A stretch of 64,000 bases of DNA from Kitasatospora sp. NBC_00458 (GTDB taxonomy: Bacteria; Actinomycetota; Actinomycetes; Streptomycetales; Streptomycetaceae), in contig NZ_CP107904.1 of the NCBI RefSeq assembly GCF_036013975.1, positions 3,597,001 to 3,661,000 of the forward strand, in the 5' to 3' direction. The position numbers and the translations under genes were made by a program. Below the pieces are notes generated by a model. It had not been told where the DNA came from, did no database searches, and saw nothing but the letters and a program-made list of their open reading frames with translations. Below, one piece after another: positions 39,097-48,657 of this stretch; within the stretch, counting starts at the first letter, position 1, and each line of letters begins with the position of its first letter.

Positions 39097-40089
39097 GTGA
39101 CTATGTCCACTCTTGCAGCCAATGCCCTCGGCGTTGCGGGCAGCGGTCTCCAGGACGTCGCGACGTCCGAGGCCTCGCTCCGTCGCTTCCTGCACGGCCT
39201 GCCCGGTGTCGACCAGGTCGGCCTGGAGGCGCGTGCCGCCACTCTCGGTACCCGCTCGATCAAGACCACGGCGAAGGCGTACGCCATCGACCTGGCCATC
39301 TCGATGATCGACCTGACCACGCTGGAGGGCGCGGACACGGTCGGCAAGGTGCGCGCCCTGTGCACCAAGGGCAGGAACCCCGATCCGACCGACCCGACCG
39401 CCCCCCGTGTCGCCGCCATCTGTGTCTATCCGGACATGGTCGCCACCGCGAAGGCCGCGCTGCAGGGCACCGACATCCAGGTCGCGTCCGTCGCCACCGC
39501 CTTCCCCGCCGGGCGCGCCGCGCTCCCGGTCAAGCTCGCCGACACCGCCGACGCGGTGGCGGCCGGTGCCGACGAGATCGACATGGTGATCGACCGGGGC
39601 GCCTTCCTCTCCGGCCGGTACCTGGACGTCTTCAACGAGATCGTCGCCGTCAAGGAGGCGTGCAAGCGCGCCGACGGCAGCTACGCCCACCTCAAGGTGA
39701 TCTTCGAGACCGGCGAGCTGCAGACGTACGACAACGTGCGCCGCGTCTCGTGGCTGGCGATGCTGGCCGGCGCCGACTTCATCAAGACCTCGACCGGGAA
39801 GGTCGCCGTCAACGCGACCCCGCCGGTCACCCTGCTGATGCTGGAGGCGGTCCGCGACTTCCGCGCGCAGACCGGCGTCCAGGTGGGCGTGAAGCCCGCC
39901 GGCGGGATCAAGACCACCAAGGACGCGATGAAGTACCTGGTGATGGTCAACGAGACCCTCGGCGACGACTGGCTGAGCCCGCACTGGTTCCGCTTCGGCG
40001 CCTCCAGCCTGCTCAACGACCTCCTGATGCAGCGCCAGAAGCTGACCACCGGACGGTACTCCGGTCCCGACTACGTGACGGTGGACTGA
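39097..40089 (+). CDS. deoC: Deoxyribose-phosphate aldolase
   Basis: 330 residues from leaderless GTG 39097, or 328 from ATG 39103. A class I aldolase cleaving 2-deoxyribose-5-phosphate to glyceraldehyde-3-phosphate and acetaldehyde. The Schiff-base Lys lies in ADFIKTSTGK and the activating Lys in VKPAGGIKTTKDA; EIDMVIDRGAFLSG also matches. Longer than the E. coli enzyme because of an N-terminal helical extension. The aldehyde dehydrogenase gene starts 5 nt after its stop, so acetaldehyde disposal is genetically tied to its production. Confidence 0.96.
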   Translation: MTMSTLAANALGVAGSGLQDVATSEASLRRFLHGLPGVDQVGLEARAATLGTRSIKTTAKAYAIDLAISMIDLTTLEGADTVGKVRALCTKGRNPDPTDPTAPRVAAICVYPDMVATAKAALQGTDIQVASVATAFPAGRAALPVKLADTADAVAAGADEIDMVIDRGAFLSGRYLDVFNEIVAVKEACKRADGSYAHLKVIFETGELQTYDNVRRVSWLAMLAGADFIKTSTGKVAVNATPPVTLLMLEAVRDFRAQTGVQVGVKPAGGIKTTKDAMKYLVMVNETLGDDWLSPHWFRFGASSLLNDLLMQRQKLTTGRYSGPDYVTVD

Positions 40090-40094
40090 GAATC

Positions 40095-41615
40095 ATGGCC
40101 AAGAACACCAAGAAGACCGCGGCACCCGCGGCCGCGCAGGCCGCCGCGGCCGCCCCTGCCGCGCAGGCCGTCAAGCCGGCCGGCCTGTTCGGCTACGCGC
40201 CGGCCCCCGAGTCGCCCGCCGCGGCCGGCGACATCGCCACCTCCTACGGCCACTTCATCGGCGGCGAGTTCGTCGACTCCTCCGGCAGCGAGGCCTTGAA
40301 GACGGTCAACCCGGCCACCGAGCAGGTGCTCGCCGAGTTCGCCCAGGGCACCGACGAGGACGTGGACCGCGCGGTCGCCGCCGCCCGCCGCGCCTTCACC
40401 GACTGGTCGGCGCTGCCGGGCAGCGAGCGCGCCAAGTACCTGTTCCGGATCGCCCGGATCGTCCAGGAGCGCAGCCGCGAGCTGGCCGTGCTGGAGTCGA
40501 TGGACAACGGCAAGCCGATCCGCGAGACCCGGGACTTCGACATCCCGACCGTCGCCGCCTGGTTCTTCTACTACGCGGGCTGGGCGGACAAGCTCGACTA
40601 CGCCGGCTTCGGCCCGAACCCGAAGCCGCTGGGCGTGGCCGGCCAGGTCATCCCGTGGAACTTCCCGCTGATGATGCTGGCGTGGAAGATCGCCCCGGCG
40701 CTGGCCACCGGCAACACGGTGGTCCTCAAGCCGGCCGAGACCACGCCGCTGACCGCGCTGCGCTTCGCCGAGATCTGCCGCCAGGCCGGTCTGCCGAAGG
40801 GCGTCGTCAACATCGTCACCGGTGACGGCCGCACGGGCGCCGCGCTCACCGCGCACCCGGACGTCAACAAGGTCGCCTTCACCGGCTCCACCCCGGTCGG
40901 CCGGGCGATCGCCCGGCAGCTGGCCGGCAGCCGCAAGAAGCTGTCGCTGGAGCTGGGCGGCAAGGCCGCCAACATCGTCTTCGACGACGCGCCGATCGAC
41001 CAGGCGGTCGAGGGCATCGTCAACGGCATCTTCTTCAACCAGGGCCACGTCTGCTGCGCGGGTTCGCGCCTGCTGGTCCAGGAGTCGATCCAGGACGAGC
41101 TGCTGGACGCGCTGAAGCACCGGATGGCCACCCTGCGGGTCGGCGACCCGCTGGACAAGAACACCGACATCGGCGCCATCAACTCGGCCGCCCAGCTGGC
41201 CCGGATCACCGAGCTGACGGACGCGGGCGAGGCCGAGGGCGCGGACCGCTGGTCGCCGGAGTGCGAGCTGCCGGGCACCGGTTTCTGGTTCAAGCCGACC
41301 ATCTTCACCGGCGTCAGCCAGGCCCACCGGATCGCCCAGGAGGAGATCTTCGGCCCGGTGCTGTCGGTGCTGACCTTCCGCACCCCCGCCGAGGCGGTGG
41401 AGAAGGCCAACAACACGCCGTTCGGCCTCTCCGCCGGCGTCTGGACGGAGAAGGGCTCGCGGATCCTCTGGACCGCCAACCGGCTGAAGGCCGGCGTGGT
41501 CTGGGCCAACACCTTCAACAAGTTCGACCCGACCTCGCCGTTCGGCGGCTACAAGGAGTCGGGCTACGGCCGCGAGGGTGGCCGGCACGGTCTGGAGGCC
41601 TACCTCGATGTCTGA
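40095..41615 (+). CDS. Aldehyde dehydrogenase (catalytically complete)
   Basis: 506 residues. After an Ala/Lys/Pro-rich N-terminal tail of about 45 residues comes a full NAD(P)-dependent aldehyde dehydrogenase. IPWNFPLMMLAWKIAPALA is the NAD site, KPAETTPLTAL follows, the general-base Glu lies in LELGGKAANIV and the nucleophile Cys in FFNQGHVCCAGSRLL, with EEIFGPVLSV late. Next to deoC it most likely oxidises acetaldehyde. It overlaps the next gene by 8 nt. The pairing with a pseudo-dehydrogenase resembles the two halves of ALDH16. Confidence 0.94.
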   Translation: MAKNTKKTAAPAAAQAAAAAPAAQAVKPAGLFGYAPAPESPAAAGDIATSYGHFIGGEFVDSSGSEALKTVNPATEQVLAEFAQGTDEDVDRAVAAARRAFTDWSALPGSERAKYLFRIARIVQERSRELAVLESMDNGKPIRETRDFDIPTVAAWFFYYAGWADKLDYAGFGPNPKPLGVAGQVIPWNFPLMMLAWKIAPALATGNTVVLKPAETTPLTALRFAEICRQAGLPKGVVNIVTGDGRTGAALTAHPDVNKVAFTGSTPVGRAIARQLAGSRKKLSLELGGKAANIVFDDAPIDQAVEGIVNGIFFNQGHVCCAGSRLLVQESIQDELLDALKHRMATLRVGDPLDKNTDIGAINSAAQLARITELTDAGEAEGADRWSPECELPGTGFWFKPTIFTGVSQAHRIAQEEIFGPVLSVLTFRTPAEAVEKANNTPFGLSAGVWTEKGSRILWTANRLKAGVVWANTFNKFDPTSPFGGYKESGYGREGGRHGLEAYLDV

Positions 41616-42513
41616 GACCACCATCGCGCGTCTTGACGTCCTCAAGACCTACAAGCTGTACGTCGGCGGGAAGTTCCCGCGCTCCGAGAGCGGGCGGGTG
41701 TACGAGGTGACCGACTCCAAGGGCGAGTGGCTCGCCAACGCCCCGCTCGGCACCCGCAAGGACGCCCGCGACGCGGTCCTGGCCGCCCGCGCGGCGGTCA
41801 AGGGCTGGGCGGGCACCACCGCGTACAACCGCGGCCAGGTGCTGTACCGGGTCGCCGAGATGCTGCAGGGCCGGCGCGAGCAGTTCGCGGCCGAGGTGGC
41901 GCTCTCCGAGGGTATCGGCCCGAAGAAGGCCGCCGCCCTGGTGGACACGGCGATCGACCGGTGGGTCTGGTACGCGGGCTGGACCGACAAGGTCGCGCAG
42001 ATCGCGGGCGGCGCCAACCCGGTCGCCGGGCCGTACTTCAACCTCTCCACCCCGGAGCCGACCGGCGTGGTCGGGATCGTCGCCCCGCAGGCCGGTTACG
42101 GGCACTCGCTGCTCGGCCTGGTCTCGGTGGTCGCCCCGGCCATCGCGACCGGCAACACCGTGGTGGTGGCGGCCGCGGCCGACGCCCCGCTGCCGGCGCT
42201 GTCGCTGGGCGAGGTGCTGGCCACCTCGGACGTCCCCGGCGGCGTGGTCAACCTGATCTCCGGCCGGACCGCCGACATCGCGCCGACCCTGGCCTCGCAC
42301 CAGGACGTCAACGCGGTGGACCTCACCGGTGCGATCGCCGACGAAGGTCCCGGCGCGGCGGCCGCGCTGGAGGCGCTCGCCGCGGATACCCTGAAGAGGG
42401 TGATCCGCCCGGAGCTGGACCCGTTCGCCCAGGACTGGACCAATGCTCCCGGAACGGACCGGCTACTCTCGTTCCTGGAGACCAAGACGGTCTGGCACCC
42501 GATGGGTATCTGA
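41608..42513 (+). CDS. Aldehyde dehydrogenase-family protein lacking the catalytic domain
   Basis: 301 residues from ATG 41608, which overlaps the stop region of the preceding gene (ATGTCTGA). Residues about 15-230 follow the NAD-binding half of aldehyde dehydrogenases (LYVGGKFPRSESGRVYEV, GVVGIVAPQAGYGHSLLGL, PALSLGEVLATSDVPGGVVNLISG). The sequence then ends with a short, divergent C-terminus: no catalytic Cys, no general-base Glu, no EEIFGP. It looks like a stable pseudoenzyme and not a recent frameshift, since the ending WTNAPGTDRLLSFLETKTVWHP is orderly. Probably a structural partner of the enzyme upstream. Confidence 0.88.
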   Translation: MSETTIARLDVLKTYKLYVGGKFPRSESGRVYEVTDSKGEWLANAPLGTRKDARDAVLAARAAVKGWAGTTAYNRGQVLYRVAEMLQGRREQFAAEVALSEGIGPKKAAALVDTAIDRWVWYAGWTDKVAQIAGGANPVAGPYFNLSTPEPTGVVGIVAPQAGYGHSLLGLVSVVAPAIATGNTVVVAAAADAPLPALSLGEVLATSDVPGGVVNLISGRTADIAPTLASHQDVNAVDLTGAIADEGPGAAAALEALAADTLKRVIRPELDPFAQDWTNAPGTDRLLSFLETKTVWHPMGI

Positions 42514-42913
42514 CCTCCCGGTCGCCCCATCGACTACTCCGCGTAGTCACGAGTAACAACTCCACAGACTGGCCGTCCCCAGTGCCCTCACCCCCCCAGG
42601 GCCCGGACGGTCACAGGACGGACCCGCGCCTCTCCCCCCCTGGCGCGGGTCCGTCGGCTTTCCGGCCCCGTACACAGGCGCGTACGGGGCCGTACGCGCC
42701 CCTGGCGGCCCCGCACCGCCCCGCACGCCCCCGCGGCGCCCTACGCGCCCTGGTCCCCCCGCGGCCGGGCCCCCGCGGCCCGCGCCACGCCGGCGGCGGG
42801 TGCTCCCGTCCGCACGACTTTGGTCGCGGGACATCGAGCCGTTCGGCGCTGCCCGCCCCGGCCCGGCCCGGGCCAGAATCCGACCACCGGAAACGATCAA
42901 GGGGGACGACGCC
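42514..42913. other. Intergenic region after the aldehyde dehydrogenase pair
   Basis: A 400-nt gap. It contains a GACTAC-N5-GTAGTC palindrome (42532-42548), the terminator at 42617-42655 and GC-rich sequence with CCCGCGGCC repeats. No gene was found. Confidence 0.55.
42617..42655 (+). terminator. Terminator after the deoC operon
   Basis: A 14-bp perfect stem (42617-42630 with 42642-42655), an 11-nt loop, then GGCTTT. Confidence 0.88.
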
Positions 42914-43324
42914 GTGGGTGAGTTCGTGGCGGAGATGGTGGCGCTGTTCGCGGACGGGTTCCTCCGCAAGCTGCTCGTGGCCAGGGCCCGCCGCCGGCTC
43001 GCCGCCGGCCGCGCCGCACGGGTGCCCTGCTCGGCCCGCTCCGAGCGGCCCGGCTGGCAGCCCGCCTACGTCAACGGCAAGCTCCGCATCAGGCCCGGGG
43101 CCGCCGCCGTGACCTTCGGCTCGCGCGCGGCCGGCTTCACCGAGCTCGCCGCCGGCGGTACCTTCCACGACCCCGAGCCCGGCACCTGGCACGACCAGGA
43201 CTGGGCCGCCACCGCCTACCGGCCCCCGGGCGACGGCCACCCCGTCTACCTGCAGGTCGACAGCCGCTACCTGCCGATGGTGCACGCCGCGCTCACCGCA
43301 CCGGAGTCGCTGCGGACGGCCTGA
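42914..43324 (+). CDS. Hypothetical protein
   Basis: 136 residues from GTG 42914, with GGGGGAC about eight bases upstream. An N-terminal helix (VGEFVAEMVALFADGFLRKL) and a basic stretch are followed by a beta-rich domain (WQPAYVNGKLRIRPGAAAVTFGSR ... DSRYLPMVHAAL) that could be a small barrel or PH-like fold. No function recognised. Confidence 0.72.
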   Translation: MGEFVAEMVALFADGFLRKLLVARARRRLAAGRAARVPCSARSERPGWQPAYVNGKLRIRPGAAAVTFGSRAAGFTELAAGGTFHDPEPGTWHDQDWAATAYRPPGDGHPVYLQVDSRYLPMVHAALTAPESLRTA

Positions 43325-43464
43325 CCCCGCCGGGCCGGACAACCGGGCCGGGCCGCCGGGCCACCGGGCCGGACGACTGTGCCGAACCGGTGTGCCGCAC
43401 CGGTTCGACGAGTCCCGTCCGACCGGTTTCGGCATCCGGCCCGGATGCGTCAGACTGGTGTCCC

Positions 43465-44100
43465 GTGAGTGACTCCCCGCTGAACCCTGTGCCGATAGCC
43501 CGCGCCCGGGTGGTCCTGCTCTCCGGGCCCTCCGGTTCGGGGAAGTCCTCGCTCGCGGAGCGCAGCGGTCTTCCGGTGCTCCAGCTCGACGACTTCTACA
43601 AGGACGGCGACGACCCCACCCTCCCGCGGCTGCCCGACGGCGCGGTCGACTGGGACTCCCCGCTGTCCTGGCACCGCGAGCAGGCGGTCGCGGCCATCCG
43701 CGGACTGTACGAGACCGGCCGGGCCGACGTGCCGGTGTACTCGATCCCGGACAACGGCCGGGTCGCCACCCGGGTCCTGGACCTCGACGGGGCGGGCGCG
43801 TTCGTCGCCGAGGGCATCTTCGCCGCCGAGATCGCCGCCGAGTGCGCCGCCGAGGGCCTGCTCGGAGACGCCCTCTGCCTGCGCAACAGCCCGCTCACCA
43901 CCGCCTGGCGGCGGCTGCGCCGGGACGTCCGCGAGGGCCGCAAGTCCCTGCCGGTGCTGCTGCGACGCGGCTGGCGGCTGATGCGCGCCGAGCGCACGAT
44001 CATCGGCCGGCAGGTCGAGCTGGGCGCGCACCCGTGCGCCGGGCCGGAGGCCGAGCGGCGGATCCGCGCGGCGGCCGTCCAGGAGCTCTCCGCCGTCTGA
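43465..44100 (+). CDS. Uridine kinase-like P-loop NTPase
   Basis: 211 residues. Walker A GPSGSGKSS (about 22-30), then LQLDDFYKDGDDPTLPRL, which matches the uridine kinase acceptor region, DWDSPLSWH, FVAEGIFAAEI and a lid with RRLRRDVREGRK. It would phosphorylate uridine or cytidine, which fits the nucleoside genes to the left. GTG 43465 has no Shine-Dalgarno; CAGACT 8 nt upstream hints at a leaderless start. Substrate not certain. Confidence 0.87.
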   Translation: MSDSPLNPVPIARARVVLLSGPSGSGKSSLAERSGLPVLQLDDFYKDGDDPTLPRLPDGAVDWDSPLSWHREQAVAAIRGLYETGRADVPVYSIPDNGRVATRVLDLDGAGAFVAEGIFAAEIAAECAAEGLLGDALCLRNSPLTTAWRRLRRDVREGRKSLPVLLRRGWRLMRAERTIIGRQVELGAHPCAGPEAERRIRAAAVQELSAV

Positions 44101-44441
44101 GCCGCCCGTGCGGCGGGACCGCCCGTCCCTCCGGAGGGGCGGCCCTGTGTCATCACCTGCCGTCCCCTGCCGTCCCCGTCCCGCCCTGCCCGCTCCCGGC
44201 GGCCCCGCGGCCCGGCGGCCCCGTGGGCCCGCGGGCGCACGGGCCGGAAACGCGGAACGGCGGGCCCGGTGCGTCTCCCCCGCACCGGGCCCGCCGCCTT
44301 CCCCGGACGTCCCGGCATCCCCCGTCGGCGCCGCTCCCCCGAGCCGTCGCCGTCCGTGCCGTGTCCGTCCTGCTACCCGTCCCCCGACGGGAGTCCTCCT
44401 GCCGGTCCGCCGTCGCCGGCGTCCCCGCGGTACTGCGGCCG
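44101..44441. other. Intergenic region between convergent kinase and sigQ genes
   Basis: A 341-nt gap whose clear content is the terminator at 44258-44296; the rest is GC-rich sequence without a gene. Confidence 0.6.
44258..44296. terminator. Bidirectional terminator before sigQ end
   Basis: A 16-bp perfect stem (44258-44273 with 44281-44296) and a 7-nt loop. Confidence 0.9.
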
Positions 44442-45425
44442 CTACGCGACCAGCTCGCCGAAGGCCCGGACGGTGTCGCCCGAGGTGTTCAGCTGCTCGT
44501 CGTCGCGCAGCCGGCGCAGTGCGCGCCAGATGCTGCTCTTGACCGTGCCGACGCTGATGCCGAGCACGTCGGCGATCTCCGGGTCGGTCTTGCCCTCGTA
44601 GTAGCGGAGCACCAGCATGGTCCGCTGGTTCTCCGGCAGCTTGGCCAGCGCCTGCCAGAGCACGGCGCGCAGCTCGGTGCCGCCCATCGCGTCGGTGTCG
44701 CCGACCGTCTCCGGCAGCTCCTCGGTCGGGTACTCGTTGACCTTGCGGCGGCGCCAGGCGGAGATGTGCAGGTTGGTCATGGTGCGGCGGAGGTAGCCCC
44801 CGACCGCGGCCTTGTCGGTGATCCGGCCCCAGGCCCGGTAGGTGCTGAAGAGCGCGCTCTGCAGCAGGTCCTCGGCCTCGTAGCGGTCACCGGTGAGGTG
44901 GTACGCGGTGGCGTACAGAGAGGCGCGACGCTCGCGCACGTACGCGGTGAACTCCGTGGTGTGGTCCTCCGCGACGGCCGGGCGCTCCTCCCGCGCGCCG
45001 CCCTGTGCCACTTCGGTGGTGCGGGCCGCCGCGGGGTTCAGCCGCAGCAGCGTCGCACCGGCGGCCTCGCGGCCGGCCGACTCCCCCGAGTCGGCCTTCC
45101 GCAGGCCGGTCCCCCCGATGCCCCGGTTCCCCCCCGGGGCGTCCGTGCCCTCGACGCGCACGGGGAGGATCCCCCGCAGCGTGAGGGTGCCGGCGGAGTC
45201 GGCCGGGTTCCCCCGGCGGCCGATCCCGTACAGCTCCCCCGTCCTGCCGCCGCCGCTCACCCGGCGTGCGGCAGTACTTCCACCGGTGCTGTGTGCGCAC
45301 CCCCGTACGATCACGGCACCGGAGGCCTCGTCGGTCCTGACCTCGAACCGGGTCCTGGGGGCGGTCGTCGACGAACGCGCGGTGCCGACAGCCGGGTTGG
45401 TCCGGGTCTGAAGCATGGCGTTCAT
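44442..45425 (-). CDS. sigQ: ECF sigma factor SigQ
   Basis: 327 residues. Sigma region 2 lies at about 160-225 (YHLTGDRYEAEDLLQSALFSTYRAW) and region 4 at about 255-310 (LPENQRTMLVLRYYEGKTDPEIADVLGIS, TVKSSIWRALRRL). The roughly 150 N-terminal residues are a Gly/Arg/Thr-rich extension with no known domain, long for an ECF factor. ATG 45425 has AAGGGGG upstream. It is divergent from afsQ1, as in S. coelicolor, where AfsQ1 activates sigQ and SigQ restrains antibiotic production (established knowledge). Confidence 0.92.
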   Translation of the reverse strand: MNAMLQTRTNPAVGTARSSTTAPRTRFEVRTDEASGAVIVRGCAHSTGGSTAARRVSGGGRTGELYGIGRRGNPADSAGTLTLRGILPVRVEGTDAPGGNRGIGGTGLRKADSGESAGREAAGATLLRLNPAAARTTEVAQGGAREERPAVAEDHTTEFTAYVRERRASLYATAYHLTGDRYEAEDLLQSALFSTYRAWGRITDKAAVGGYLRRTMTNLHISAWRRRKVNEYPTEELPETVGDTDAMGGTELRAVLWQALAKLPENQRTMLVLRYYEGKTDPEIADVLGISVGTVKSSIWRALRRLRDDEQLNTSGDTVRAFGELVA

Positions 45426-45548
45426 CGTGCGCCCCCTTGTTCGGTACGAGCGGTTCCGTTGCCGCCTTCCGGCCGGCCTGTTGGCCCGCTGTCCTGCGGC
45501 GACATCGAAAATCCTGCCCGCCGGTTGTGATGGCGCTGTCCGTCGACT

Positions 45549-45564
45549 GTCACAGGGCTGTCAC
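45549..45564. promoter_or_regulatory. AfsQ1 binding site (GTCAC-N6-GTCAC)
   Basis: GTCAC 45549-45553 and GTCAC 45560-45564 with a 6-nt gap match the published AfsQ1 consensus GTnAC-n6-GTnAC. It lies between sigQ and afsQ1, so both genes are probable targets. Confidence 0.8.
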
Positions 45565-45718
45565 AGGGCCCGGGTCCTTCGTCCCGGGTCCGCCTCCCGT
45601 CCTTGCGGACGCCGGTGGCGCGGGTTCCGGTTCCCGGCCGGGGGCGGGCGGCCGCTGCGGGCGGGGCGGGGGCGAGTGGGGGGGTGATTCGCCGCTCCCG
45701 GTGAGCCAGAATGAGCCC

Positions 45719-46396
<678 letters not shown>

Positions 46397-46554
46397 GCGG
46401 CGTCCCGGGCGGCGGCGGCGCTCGCGCCGCAGCCTCCGCACCCGTGGCCGCACCCGTGACCGCACCCGCGCCGTCCGGCCCGTCGGCCGGCTCATCGGCG
46501 GGCACGGCGATACCCCCGGTCCTCCTCATCGAACTTCCGTAACGACAGGCTCCC

Positions 46555-48069
46555 GTGACTGACCATCAGACGACGACCCGGCGGTTCTCCTCGGGCCCGT
46601 GGCGAAGGCTGCGCTCCCTCCGGGTGCGGCTGATCGCGGTGTTCGCCGCGGTCGCCCTGCTCACCGCCGTCTCGGCCTCCGGCATCGCGTACTGGCTGAA
46701 CCGGGACGCGGTGCTCAAGCGCGCCCAGGACACCGCGCTCAACGACTTCCGGGTCTCGCTCAGCCGCAACGTCTCGAACCTTCCGCTGAAGGCGACCTGC
46801 GAGGACCTGATCGGCCTCGCCGGGGTCGTCGCCAGCTCCGGGCTCACGTACGACGTGGTCGTCACCGACCCCGCCCTGCCGGACTGCATCGCCTCCTCCG
46901 ACCCGGTGCGGTACTCGCTCGCGGACGTCCCGACCGCGCTGCAGACCGCCGTCGCCAAGCCCCGCGAGATCACCGATTCCAACCGGTACGAGTACCACCT
47001 CTACTGGCAGCGGCAGAACCTGGACGGCCGGCCGTTCGTCATCGGTGGCACCAAGGTGGTGACGACCGGCCCGACGGCGTACATGTTCAAGTCGCTGGAG
47101 AACGAGCGGGCCGACCTCAACACCCTCGGCTGGTCGCTGGCGATCGCCACGCTGCTCGCGCTGATCGGCTCGGCGCTGCTCGCGCAGGCCGCGTCGGCCA
47201 CGGTGCTGCGGCCGGTCAAGCGGCTCGGCGACGCGGCGCGGCGGCTCGGCGAGGGGCACCTGGACACCCGCCTGGAGGTCGAGGGCTCGGACGAGCTCGC
47301 CGACCTGGCGCGGACGTTCAACCGGACGGCGGAGTCGCTGCACGAGCAGGTCGAGGAGCTGAGCGCGCGCGAGGCGCAGAGCCGGCGGTTCGTCGCCGAC
47401 ATGTCGCACGAGCTGCGCACCCCGCTGACCGCGATGACCGCCGTGACGGACATCCTGGAGGACGAGGCGGAGTCGCTCGACCCGATGATCGAGCCGGCCG
47501 TCCGGCTGGTGGTCAGCGAGACCCGGCGGCTGTCCGACCTGGTGGAGAACCTGATGGAGGTGACCCGCTTCGACGCCGGCACGGCCAAGCTGGTCGCCGA
47601 CGAGGTGGACATCGCCGACCTGATCATGTCCTGCATCGACGGCCGGGCCTGGTACGACGCGGTCGAGCTCGACGCCCCGCGCGGGGTGCGGGCGGTGGTC
47701 GACCCGCGCCGGCTGGACGTGGTGTTCGCCAACCTGATCGGCAACGCGCTCAAGCACGGCGGCTCGCCGGTGCGCGTGCGGGTGCGGGAGACCGCGGACT
47801 CGGTGGTCGTCGAGGTGTCCGACAGCGGCCCGGGCATCCCGGAGGACGTGCTGCCGCACGTCTTCGACCGGTTCTACAAGGCCGACAAGGGGCGGGCGCG
47901 CTCGGAGGGCAGCGGTCTCGGCCTCTCCATCGCGATGGCCAACGCGCAGATCCACGGGGGGACGATCACGGCCGCGAACGGGGAGGTGGGGGCGGTGTTC
48001 ACGCTGACGCTGCCGCTGTCGCCGCCGCCCCCGCCACCGGCCGACGCCCCCGAGGAGAGTGCCCAGTGA
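46555..48069 (+). CDS. afsQ2: Sensor histidine kinase AfsQ2
   Basis: 504 residues. Membrane helix 1 (about 25-48), an extracytoplasmic sensor domain (about 50-185) with two Cys (KATCEDL, LPDCIAS) that could form a disulfide, membrane helix 2 (about 197-220), HAMP (about 222-275), HisKA with phospho-acceptor H285 in MSHELRTP and HATPase (N box NLIGNALKHGG, G1 DSGPGIP, G2 GSGLGLSIA). Partner of AfsQ1. The GTG 46555 start lacks a good ribosome binding site. Its stop overlaps the start of the lipoprotein gene (GTGA). Confidence 0.95.
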   Translation: MTDHQTTTRRFSSGPWRRLRSLRVRLIAVFAAVALLTAVSASGIAYWLNRDAVLKRAQDTALNDFRVSLSRNVSNLPLKATCEDLIGLAGVVASSGLTYDVVVTDPALPDCIASSDPVRYSLADVPTALQTAVAKPREITDSNRYEYHLYWQRQNLDGRPFVIGGTKVVTTGPTAYMFKSLENERADLNTLGWSLAIATLLALIGSALLAQAASATVLRPVKRLGDAARRLGEGHLDTRLEVEGSDELADLARTFNRTAESLHEQVEELSAREAQSRRFVADMSHELRTPLTAMTAVTDILEDEAESLDPMIEPAVRLVVSETRRLSDLVENLMEVTRFDAGTAKLVADEVDIADLIMSCIDGRAWYDAVELDAPRGVRAVVDPRRLDVVFANLIGNALKHGGSPVRVRVRETADSVVVEVSDSGPGIPEDVLPHVFDRFYKADKGRARSEGSGLGLSIAMANAQIHGGTITAANGEVGAVFTLTLPLSPPPPPPADAPEESAQ

Positions 48070-48428
48070 GAACTTCCTCCGGCCGGCGGGCCTTCGGTGC
48101 CGCCGCCCTGCTCGGCCTGGCCGTGCTGGCCGCGGGCTGCGGCATCCGCCCGACCGCCGTGCCGGTGGACGCGGGCGCGCCGGCCAGCCGGACCGCCTGC
48201 CCCACGGTGCCGCCGATACCCACGGCGCCGAGCTCGCCGTCGCCCGCCGCGGTCCCCCCGGCCGCGGTGACGCCGACGCGGTCCACCGAGCCGGGGAAGG
48301 TGCCGGCGACGGCCCGGGCGGCGCCCTCGCCGTCGCCCGTGGTGGTGGCGCCGTCCACGCCGCCGGCCGACAACGTGTTCAGCGCGGTGCCGTCGGCGGC
48401 CGCGTCGGCCTCGGCCCCCTGCCGCTGA
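48066..48428 (+). CDS. Small lipoprotein of the afsQ operon
   Basis: 120 residues. Signal peptide with lipobox LAAGC (Cys25) followed by a Pro/Ala/Ser/Thr-rich, presumably extended, surface chain without a folded domain. The start GTG overlaps the afsQ2 stop by 4 nt, so translation is coupled. It corresponds to the lipoprotein gene of the afsQ1-afsQ2-SCO4905 operon; a role in signal input to AfsQ2 is a reasonable guess only. Confidence 0.85.
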   Translation: MRTSSGRRAFGAAALLGLAVLAAGCGIRPTAVPVDAGAPASRTACPTVPPIPTAPSSPSPAAVPPAAVTPTRSTEPGKVPATARAAPSPSPVVVAPSTPPADNVFSAVPSAAASASAPCR

Positions 48429-48657
48429 GGGGTGCCCGGGGGGCCGTCGGGACCTCCGGGCGCACCGGTGCCCGACCGGAGGGCGCCGGGTGCCCCCGGG
48501 CCCGCCAGGGGGCACCCGCCCCGGGGTGGTGCGGGCACGCGACCGGCGCACGGGGCGGGGCACGACGCCCCCCGTGCGCCGTACCTGCTCCGGCGGGTGG
48601 CGCAAACTTCACACCGGCCATGGAACCGTCACGCCGTCGGCCCACGTCCTTTCCCTC

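Noticed and set aside
41608..42513. Second aldehyde dehydrogenase considered as a frameshifted pseudogene
   Set aside because: The reading frame is intact, translationally coupled, and ends in an orderly short C-terminus; no remnant of the missing catalytic half is found in other frames downstream.
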